Shown here: positions 57,409-64,000 of the stretch, piece after piece | How the letters are laid out: the number at the start of each line of letters is the position of its first letter | Position numbering within the stretch: position 1 is the first letter of the stretch | Assembly (NCBI RefSeq): GCF_021010575.1 | Contig: NZ_JAJNAG010000001.1 | Span: 1-64,000, forward strand | Source of the DNA: Limnobaculum eriocheiris | Lineage (GTDB): Bacteria; Pseudomonadota; Gammaproteobacteria; Enterobacterales; Enterobacteriaceae | Length of the DNA stretch: 64,000 nucleotides | Reading direction: 5' to 3' | The notes under the pieces: generated by a model | Told to the model about the DNA's origin: nothing | Databases searched by the model: none | Seen by the model: the letters and a program-made list of their open reading frames with translations, nothing else | Translations under genes and position numbers: made by a program

Positions 57409-58910
57409 ATGAACGTCTTTAATCAGTTAGAAGTTTGGTTTGTTATCGGTAGCCAGCATCTGTACGGGCCAAAAACGCTGCAACAGGTGAGCCAGCAGGC
57501 TCAGGAAGTGGTTGATGGCTTAAATAAGCAGGCCGGATTACCGATTAAATTAGTTATCAAACCGCTGGCAACTACGCCGGATGAGATTGTGAACCTGTGT
57601 CGGGAAGCGAACTATGCACAAAGTTGCGTAGGTATTGTCACCTGGTTACACACTTTCTCTCCAGCCAGAATGTGGATTGCTGGTTTAAGCCTGCTGGAAA
57701 AGCCGTTATTACAACTCCATACCCAATACAGTAATGAAATCCCATGGGGCACCATTGATATGGATTTCATGAACCTGAGCCAAACCGCTCACGGTGGTCG
57801 TGAGTTTGGTTTTATTGGCGCTCGTATGCGTAATGAGTACACCGCCGTTGTGGGCTCATGGAAAGATAAAGAAGTGCATCACAAGCTGGATCGCTGGATG
57901 CGCGTTGCTGCCGGTATTTATGAAAGCAAAAACCTGAAAGTTGCACGTTTTGGCGACAATATGCGTGAAGTAGCGGTCACTGAAGGTAACAAAGTTTCTG
58001 CACAGATCAAATTTGGTTATGCGGTAAACGGCTACGGCTTAGGTGATTTAGTCTCAGTCGTGGATGCCGTTTCTAAAGGTGAGATTGATGCGCTGGTTGA
58101 AGAGTACGAAGCTACTTATCGTCTGACTGATGTGGTGAAAGTTAATGGCGCTAAACGTAGCAATCTGCTGGAAGCAGCCCGTATTGAACTGGGCCTGAAA
58201 AAATTCCTGGAGCAGGGCAAGTTTGGTGCTTTCACCACGACCTTTGAAAACCTGTATGGCTTAAAACAACTGCCGGGATTATCAGTACAACGCTTAATGC
58301 AACAGGGTTATGGCTTTGGTGCTGAAGGCGACTGGAAAACTGCTGCACTGCTGCGCATTATGAAAGTAATGGCAGGCGGTATGAAAGGCGGCACTTCCTT
58401 TATGGAAGACTACACCTACAACTTTGCTGCGGGTAACGATCTGGTTTTAGGTTCTCACATGCTGGAAGTTTGTCCATCTATCGCCAGTGAAGAGAAACCA
58501 CTGCTGGATGTGCAACATTTGGGAATTGGTGGCAAAGACGATCCGGCTCGTCTGATTTTCTCGGCGCCGGCAGGGCCAGCACTAAATGCCAGCCTGATTG
58601 ATATGGGCGGCCGTTTCCGTCTGCTGGTGAATACGGTTGATACCGTTAAGCCACCACACGATTTGCCTAAGCTTCCGGTTGCGCATGCAGTCTGGAAAAC
58701 GCATCCATCACTGGACGTAGCGGTTGAAGCCTGGATTCTGGCGGGGGCGCGCACCATACGGTGTTCACTCAGGCGCTGGATGTTGAGCATCTGCGTATCT
58801 ATGCTGAAATGTGCGGTATTGAGATGCTGGTTATTGACCAGAGTACCGAGATTCCGGCGTTTAAGAACGAAATTCGCTGGAATGAGGTTTACTACAAGCT
58901 GTGTCGCTAA
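57409..58910 (+). pseudogene. araA: L-arabinose isomerase with a one-base frameshift near the 3' end
   Basis: Converts L-arabinose to L-ribulose with Mn2+. Residues 1-446 follow E. coli AraA closely ([68 protein letters not shown]). At the G5 run 58743-58747 one base is missing: the other frame continues [20 protein letters not shown] and ends NEVYYKLCR-stop at 58910. With one G restored the protein would be exactly 500 residues, the E. coli length. As written, translation runs into an unrelated 57-residue tail ending at 58917 and loses the His equivalent to metal ligand His450. Could be a real mutation or a homopolymer error. Confidence 0.93.
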
Positions 58911-59078
58911 GACATAGAGATAACCTGAATGTCGTCGCTGATAGTATCGTACCAGAACAGGCACGGTGCTAACGATGAACTCTAAGCCTCTGGCATTGAT
59001 GTCAGAGGCTCTCCTCTTTCAGTTATCGGTTAATTCTAACGGTTTATTGAGAAAGAAAAGATGAGAAGGCAAAACACT

Positions 59079-59765
59079 ATGTACCAGCAACTGAAAAAAC
59101 AGGTTTTAGAAGCTAATCTGGCTTTGCCCCGTTACCATTTAGTGACCTTTACCTGGGGAAATGTCAGCGGAGTCGATCGTGAGCGCGGTGTGATTGTGAT
59201 TAAGCCGTCAGGTGTTGAGTATGAACATATGACGGCTGACGATATGGTGGTAGTGAGTCTGGAAACCGGAAAGGTTGTTGAAGGTAACAAAAAGCCGTCA
59301 TCGGATACCGAAACTCATCTGGCGCTGTATCGGGCATTCCCTGAGATTGGTGGGATTGTGCATACTCATTCTCGTCATGCCACTATTTGGGCGCAGGCCG
59401 GGCGCGATTTATCTGCATGGGGAACTACCCACGCAGACTATTTCTATGGCCCCATTCCTTGTACCCGAAGAATGACACCGGCAGAAATAGCCGGAGAGTA
59501 TGAACTGGAAACCGGTAATGTGATTATCGAAACGTTTAAAGTTCTGGGTATCAACGCTAAAGATGTGCCGGCTGTATTGGTTAATTCTCACGGTCCTTTT
59601 GCCTGGGGAACCGATCCGGATAATGCCGTGCATAACGCCGTAGTGCTGGAAGAGATCGCCTATATGAATCTGTTTACCCGCCAGCTAACGCCAGATTTAG
59701 GTGAAATGCAGCAGGAGCTATTGGATAAACACTATTTGCGTAAGCATGGTAAGAATGCTTATTAG
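59079..59765 (+). CDS. araD: L-ribulose-5-phosphate 4-epimerase
   Basis: Last step of the pathway, giving D-xylulose-5-phosphate for the pentose phosphate route. 228 residues. Zinc aldolase-epimerase fold with [52 protein letters not shown] (zinc His pair), [16 protein letters not shown] (third His) and [13 protein letters not shown] at 59079 follows GAGAAGG and aligns with the E. coli start; an in-frame ATG at 59061 is less likely. 168 bases separate it from araA. Confidence 0.95.
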   Translation: MYQQLKKQVLEANLALPRYHLVTFTWGNVSGVDRERGVIVIKPSGVEYEHMTADDMVVVSLETGKVVEGNKKPSSDTETHLALYRAFPEIGGIVHTHSRHATIWAQAGRDLSAWGTTHADYFYGPIPCTRRMTPAEIAGEYELETGNVIIETFKVLGINAKDVPAVLVNSHGPFAWGTDPDNAVHNAVVLEEIAYMNLFTRQLTPDLGEMQQELLDKHYLRKHGKNAY

Positions 59766-59795
59766 GGGCAGTAACCGCATTATCAGCGCAATTAA

Positions 59796-59825
59796 AAAGA
59801 GCTGTCATTGATATGACAGCTCTTT
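59796..59825. terminator. Terminator between araD and ampG
   Basis: 13-bp perfect stem AAAGAGCTGTCAT / ATGACAGCTCTTT with loop TGAT, A-rich before and T-rich after, between convergent genes. Confidence 0.85.
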
Positions 59826-59848
59826 CTGTTAATTTCTTACTTCAATCT

Positions 59849-61336
59849 CTAACTAACGGATTTCAATTGCGCTTTCCTGATTGAATAATAATCCAACCAG
59901 CAGCCTATCAAGATACCCATCAGACACAGCAGCCCGCCAATATTTAACAGCGCTTCTTTTATATAGTAGAGCGTACTGAACTCAGTTGCGGACCAGAGCA
60001 GTAATATCAGCCATATACCCAACATGCTTGCACCGGCGATAACTAATCGGATAGCCGACTGGTACTGACGGGAAAAATGTATTCTGGGCATAAAGCTGTT
60101 TGTTTGTTGGGTATATTCCAGAGTCTGACGGCATAGTGCCAGCAACAGCAATCCGGGAATCGCCATTACAATGGTAAACAGATAGAACATAGGCCAGTTG
60201 TAATGTTCAACAAACCAACCGGCAACCGGGCCAACGTAAACACGACCAACGGCAGACAATGCTGAGAGCAGGGCAAATTGGGTTGCAGAGAATGATTTAT
60301 TACACAGGGTCATCAGCAGGGCAACAAAGGCTGCGGTACCCATTCCTCCACACAGATTTTCGAAGAAAATTGCGCTGCCCATGGTGATAATATTTTTGTC
60401 GGTTACCGCCAGAATCCAGTGACCAAAGTTGGATACCGCCTGCAAAATACCGAACAGCATCAGCGAGCGAAACAGCGTTAGCTTTTGCATCAAAATGCCG
60501 CCGATCAGTACGCCAATAATGGTGGCGAACAGGCCCAGCGTTTTATTTACCAGACCTACTTCACCGGCGTTAAAGCCTACGCCGCGAATCAGGAAAGTGG
60601 TACTCAGGCTACCTGCAAAAGCATCACCCATTTTATACAGTACGATCAGCAACAGAATCAGCCAGGCATTATTACGGCCAAAGAAATCTTTTAGCGGTTC
60701 AACTACCGCCTGTTCAATGGTTCTGGGCGTTGACGCCATGGTTTCAGGCTCTTTTGCCCATAAGGTGGCGATAATACCGATAACCATCAACAGCGCCATT
60801 AGCCAGTAGGTCGCGCGCCAGCCCAAATAGTAATGGGCAATCCACAGCGCCAGACCACCAGAAACTAACATGGCTAAACGATAGCCTAATACTGAAATAG
60901 CAGCACCGTTTCCCCGCTGGTCCGCCGTCAGTACATCGGTTTTATAAGCATCAAACACAATATCCTGGGAGGCGGAGAAGAAGGCAATCATTACCGCCAG
61001 TGCTGCCATGAGCCATAAATCGTGTTGAGGGTTCAGGCAGCCAATAGCAAAAATCAAAATAACCAGTGCAACCTGGGTTAACAGCATCCAGCCACGACGG
61101 CGGCCAAGAAATGGCAGACTGTAGCGGTCCATCAACGGTGACCAGAGAAACTTGAAAACGTAGGCTTGCCCAACTAAAGAGAAGAAACCAATGGTGGTTA
61201 GATCCAGACCCGCTACGGTCATCCAGGCTTGCAGGGTTCCGGAAGTTAAAGCCAGAGGCAGCCCGGATGCAAAACCAAGCAGTAACAATACCGCGGTATT
61301 ACGTTGAGTAAACGCTTTAAAATAGTGATTAGTCAT
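59849..61336 (-). CDS. ampG: Muropeptide permease AmpG
   Basis: MFS importer of GlcNAc-anhydroMurNAc peptides for cell-wall recycling, and needed for AmpC beta-lactamase induction where present. 495 residues (E. coli 491), about 12-14 transmembrane helices. LLLGFASGLPLALTSGTLQAWM, FKFLWSPLMDRYSLPFLGRRRGW, SASQDIVFDAYKTDVL and FFENLCGGMGTAAFVALLM are typical. Follows yajG, as in E. coli. Confidence 0.95.
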   Translation of the reverse strand: MTNHYFKAFTQRNTAVLLLLGFASGLPLALTSGTLQAWMTVAGLDLTTIGFFSLVGQAYVFKFLWSPLMDRYSLPFLGRRRGWMLLTQVALVILIFAIGCLNPQHDLWLMAALAVMIAFFSASQDIVFDAYKTDVLTADQRGNGAAISVLGYRLAMLVSGGLALWIAHYYLGWRATYWLMALLMVIGIIATLWAKEPETMASTPRTIEQAVVEPLKDFFGRNNAWLILLLIVLYKMGDAFAGSLSTTFLIRGVGFNAGEVGLVNKTLGLFATIIGVLIGGILMQKLTLFRSLMLFGILQAVSNFGHWILAVTDKNIITMGSAIFFENLCGGMGTAAFVALLMTLCNKSFSATQFALLSALSAVGRVYVGPVAGWFVEHYNWPMFYLFTIVMAIPGLLLLALCRQTLEYTQQTNSFMPRIHFSRQYQSAIRLVIAGASMLGIWLILLLWSATEFSTLYYIKEALLNIGGLLCLMGILIGCWLDYYSIRKAQLKSVS

Positions 61337-61345
61337 AGGCTCAGA

Positions 61346-61371
61346 AACCCCTGCCGGTTTGAGCAGGGGTT
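61346..61371 (-). terminator. Hairpin between yajG and ampG
   Basis: 9-bp perfect stem AACCCCTGC / GCAGGGGTT with an 8-base loop, in the 44-base gap of the minus-strand yajG-ampG pair. No T tract; probably an intercistronic mRNA hairpin. Confidence 0.45.
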
Positions 61372-61380
61372 AATACTGGA

Positions 61381-61977
61381 TTAATTACGTGCATTTTGAC
61401 GGATAAAGTCGCTGATGCTGGTATCCTGCGCCATTTCATTAATGGTGTCGGTTAACGCCGCATTGATAACATCTTCGATGTTTTTGTTGCTGGCGGTGAA
61501 GGCACCTTTAGTATTGTGGGTGGTGCGGAAGTTTTTAGTTTGCTGCTGGCCATTTTTGGCCTGGCTGATAATCGAAATATTAACTTTGGTGACGATGTTA
61601 TAGCGTAAGTCACCTTCCTGAACGTCCGCGTACAGGTTATTGATAATAATCTGTACGTTAACGCTGCCTTCCGGGCCTACCATATAACCACGGGCACGCA
61701 GTTGCTTCTCCAGGGCCTCCTGTAGCAGGAAACGCACATCCCGCGATGGGGTCAGCGTTAACAGTTGACCGTCACGATTTACTTTAGCTAAAGCACTATC
61801 CTGACGCTGGTCTGCACTGGTGAGGCTGATGGTTGCTCCCATCAGCGATGGATCTTGCTGAGGAAGGTTCATGGTTGGGTTGATATTTAATGTCGTATCC
61901 GGGCGGGCACAACCGGCCAGAATAAATAACGCCATTAAGGGAAAAAAAATACGCTGTGGCAGAGTCATTTTAATCAC
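61381..61977 (-). CDS. yajG: YajG family lipoprotein
   Basis: 198 residues with lipoprotein signal ending ALFILAGC. The mature part matches E. coli YajG: NLPQQDPSLMGATISL, ADQRQDSALAKVNRDGQ, ASRGYMVGPEG-like RARGYMVGPEG, NNLYADVQEGDLRYNI, SNKNIEDVINAALTDTI. Function is not known with certainty. The GTG at 61977 has AAAGG 6 bases upstream; an ATG nine bases further in is the alternative. Upstream partner of ampG. Confidence 0.92.
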   Translation of the reverse strand: MIKMTLPQRIFFPLMALFILAGCARPDTTLNINPTMNLPQQDPSLMGATISLTSADQRQDSALAKVNRDGQLLTLTPSRDVRFLLQEALEKQLRARGYMVGPEGSVNVQIIINNLYADVQEGDLRYNIVTKVNISIISQAKNGQQQTKNFRTTHNTKGAFTASNKNIEDVINAALTDTINEMAQDTSISDFIRQNARN

Positions 61978-62414
61978 GGTAAACCTTTAAATTCAATTTA
62001 TTATCCATGTACCGCCTCGATGATGGCATCATCAACGAATACCTGATCCTAATCAGAGGTCAGAGCGGCTTGTGTGTTGGTTTAGTCACCTGCATTGTTA
62101 ATTATATTGCCGAGATAAACCGTGGTACAAATAAGACCGGCACCTATCATATCATTGCTCTGGTGATGGGGAAGAGGGGAAATGATAATATCGTACAGGT
62201 TAATGTGTTTTTTATAGGGATTGCCCGTCGTCGGTTTTTGATCGCTCATTCGGGCTCAACTCAGTTAATCTACCGCGTTGATTTATTTTTAAATAAAAGT
62301 GCGCTTTTCTCAGGCAAAACCATTGATGCTGTACTTTAATTGCATGGGTAATAAAATGTTGATGCTGAACAGAGCAAGAATTAATCATCAGGAAGCCGGT
62401 TGGATAACTAAATC
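61978..62414. other. Divergent region yajG / bolA
   Basis: 437 bases carrying the promoters of yajG-ampG and bolA. A 110-codon plus-strand frame (62007-62339) lacks a ribosome site and resembles nothing known. No repeat seen. Confidence 0.35.
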
Positions 62415-62726
62415 ATGATGCAAGAGATTATTAAAAATAAGTTAGCGGTGCTGGAGCCGGTATTTATTGGTGTGGTGAACGAAAGCGATCAACACAATGT
62501 GCCAGCGGGTTCAGAAAGCCACTTTAAAGTTGTTATCGCTTCAAGTCACTTTGAAGGGCAGCGCCTACTGGCGCGTCATCGTATAATTTATCAGCTGTTA
62601 GAACAGGAGATGCAACAACCAATTCATGCGCTGGCATTGCATACCTATACGCCTGACGAGTGGCAGAAACAGCAGGACTCAGTGCCGGATTCACCCGAGT
62701 GCCGTGGCGGTAGCCGTTTTTCATAG
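62415..62726 (+). CDS. bolA: Transcriptional regulator / Fe-S trafficking protein BolA
   Basis: 103-residue stress-induced protein that changes cell shape and works with monothiol glutaredoxin in iron-sulfur handling. The core HNVPAGSESHFKVVIASSHFEG contains the helix-turn and the conserved His; RHRIIYQLLEQEM and IHALALHTYTPDEW complete the fold. Two adjacent ATG codons (62415, 62418) are possible starts. tig follows, as in E. coli. Confidence 0.95.
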   Translation: MMQEIIKNKLAVLEPVFIGVVNESDQHNVPAGSESHFKVVIASSHFEGQRLLARHRIIYQLLEQEMQQPIHALALHTYTPDEWQKQQDSVPDSPECRGGSRFS

Positions 62727-62845
62727 TTATTGAATCAGGATGAAAATCGGGCCTGATATCCATAAAAATAGGCTAATAACCATCGGTTGGGTAAAGTTTC
62801 GGGAACTGAATCACGATTTATCTGGTACTAACTCCCTCTCTTTTC

Positions 62846-62874
62846 TCGACTCATCATCAATGCGCGGCTATAAT
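62846..62874 (+). promoter_or_regulatory. Probable sigma-70 promoter of tig
   Basis: TCGACT, 17 bases, TATAAT. The -10 is perfect and the -35 has four of six bases. It lies 169 bases upstream of the tig ATG within a 316-base gap that otherwise shows no gene. Confidence 0.55.
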
Positions 62875-63042
62875 GCTGCGTCTAATTTTCCGGACTTTAT
62901 TCGGGATGCTTCCGACAATAAGGGATAGGGTACCGTAAGCGCGGCCGTCCCGGTCTTAAGAAACGTTTTCAAATTTGCCTGGTGCAACATTGAAAATCGC
63001 TTCTGGAGTTGACCGAGCACTGTGATTTTTTGAGGTAACAAG

Positions 63043-64000
63043 ATGCAAGTTTCCGTTGAAACAACTCAAGGCCTAGGGCGCCGTCTATCAATCGCTGTTG
63101 CGGCTGACGTGATTGAAGAAGCAGTAAAAAAAGAGCTGGTAGATATTGCCAAGAAAGTACGTATCGACGGCTTCCGTAAAGGAAAAGTACCAATGAATAT
63201 TATCGCTCAGCGTTATGGTGCTTCTGCGCGCCAGGACGTGCTGGGTGAGCTGATGCAGCGTCATTTTATTGATGCCATCATCAAAGAAAAAATCAATCCG
63301 GCTGGCGCACCGAAGTATGTACCGGGCGAATACAAGCTGGGTGAAGACTTCAACTATGCGGTAGAGTTTGAAGTGTATCCGGAAGTAGAACTGAAAGACT
63401 TAAACACCATCGAAGTTGAAAAGCCAGTGGTTAACGTGGGTGAAGCCGACGTTGAAACCATGCTGGATACGTTACGCAAGCAGCAGGCAACCTGGAAAGA
63501 AACTGATGGCCAGGCTAAAGCTGAAGATCGCGTAACGGTAGATTTCACCGGTTCTATCGACGGTGAAGAGTTCGAAGGTGGTAAAGCCTCTGATTTCGTT
63601 CTGGCCATGGGCCAGGGCCGTATGATTCCAGGCTTTGAAGAAGGCATTCTGGGTCATAAGAAAGGTGAAGAGTTTACTATCGATGTTAACTTCCCTGACG
63701 ATTACCATGCAGAAAACCTGAAAGGTAAAGCGGCTAAGTTTGCTATCGTTCTGAAGAAAGTTGAAGAGCGTGAACTGCCAGAATTTACACCAGAATTCAT
63801 TTCTCGCTTTGGCGTAGCTGACGGTACGCTGGATGGCTTAAAAGCGGAAGTTCGTAAAAATATGGAACGTGAGCTGAAAGGCGCTATCCGTAATCGCGTT
63901 AAGACTCAGGTTATCGATGGTCTGATCAAAACGAATGAGGTGGATGTTCCTGCTTCACTGGTTGACAGTGAGATCGACGTGCTGCGTCAACAAGCGGCAC
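63043..64000 (+). CDS. tig: Trigger factor (5' part, cut by window end)
   Basis: Ribosome-bound chaperone and peptidyl-prolyl isomerase. The first 319 residues of about 432 are present. The N-terminal ribosome-binding signature is [12 protein letters not shown] (residues 43-54). The FKBP-type PPIase domain starts near 160 ([33 protein letters not shown]), followed by the start of the helical chaperone domain ([14 protein letters not shown]). ATG follows TGAGG. The frame is open to the window end. Confidence 0.97.
   Translation, partial: MQVSVETTQGLGRRLSIAVAADVIEEAVKKELVDIAKKVRIDGFRKGKVPMNIIAQRYGASARQDVLGELMQRHFIDAIIKEKINPAGAPKYVPGEYKLGEDFNYAVEFEVYPEVELKDLNTIEVEKPVVNVGEADVETMLDTLRKQQATWKETDGQAKAEDRVTVDFTGSIDGEEFEGGKASDFVLAMGQGRMIPGFEEGILGHKKGEEFTIDVNFPDDYHAENLKGKAAKFAIVLKKVEERELPEFTPEFISRFGVADGTLDGLKAEVRKNMERELKGAIRNRVKTQVIDGLIKTNEVDVPASLVDSEIDVLRQQAA

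Noticed and set aside
62007-62339. 110-codon plus-strand frame between yajG and bolA
   Set aside because: No ribosome site, unusual composition, no similarity to known proteins, and it covers the promoter region of two divergent genes.

Overview
The window is a chromosomal segment of a gram-negative gammaproteobacterium of the order Enterobacterales. Most genes match Escherichia coli proteins closely, and their order follows the E. coli 5-10 minute region: dpaA, dinB, pepD, gpt, frsA, crl, proBA, brnQ-proY, acpH, queA-tgt-yajC-secDF, nrdR-ribD-ribH-nusB-thiL, dxs-ispA-xseB, thiI, yajL, yajQ, ampG-yajG-bolA-tig. Differences in neighbours (no phoE, pgpA, panE or cyo genes where E. coli has them) point to a lineage outside Escherichia/Salmonella. 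I cannot name the genus from sequence alone.

Layout. 1-302: right end of an IS1-family element that cuts a dpaA (yafK) homologue. 0.5-10.6 kb: apbE, dinB with a LexA-like box, pepD, a glutathione peroxidase, gpt, an RraA/aldolase paralogue, frsA, crl, proBA. 10.6-15.3 kb: a small lipoprotein, a LysE/RhtB exporter divergent from a MarR-GNAT fusion regulator, ynfA, and a coupled ada-alkA/ogt alkylation repair operon. 15.8-20.5 kb: brnQ-proY, a repeat island, a peroxiredoxin with an OxyR-like site, acpH. 20.7-26.2 kb: queuosine genes and the Sec accessory complex. 26.2-30.3 kb: a compact biotin locus, bioBD divergent from bioA-yigM around a BirA operator. 30.4-41.4 kb: nrdR-rib-nusB-thiL, a repeat island where pgpA would be expected, dxs-ispA-xseB, selO, thiI. 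41.7-45.4 kb: a trimeric porin, yajL, yajQ, a lipoprotein. 45.5-59.8 kb: an orphan LsrB-like ABC importer, then a complete arabinose locus (araFGH-araC divergent from araBAD) lying between yajQ and ampG, where E. coli carries cyoABCDE. 59.8-64 kb: ampG, yajG, bolA and the start of tig.

Functional links: arabinose uptake (AraFGH), regulation (AraC) and catabolism (AraBAD) form one locus, but araA carries a one-base frameshift just before its last metal ligand. Biotin synthesis (BioA, B, D) is joined to a biotin transporter (YigM), apparently under BirA, while bioF and bioC are not here.

The least conventional content is a set of dispersed intergenic repeats. Family A (about 250 bp; copies at 18781-19026 and 34218-34465, and a truncated piece at 12821-12880) and family B (about 200 bp; 34601-34822 and 41506-41705) are strings of hairpins. 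Several stems differ between copies by compensatory base changes, so structure appears to be under selection. All copies lie between convergent genes, and the two full family A copies adjoin or lie near hexamer tandem repeats. No tRNA, rRNA, CRISPR array or prophage was recognised.
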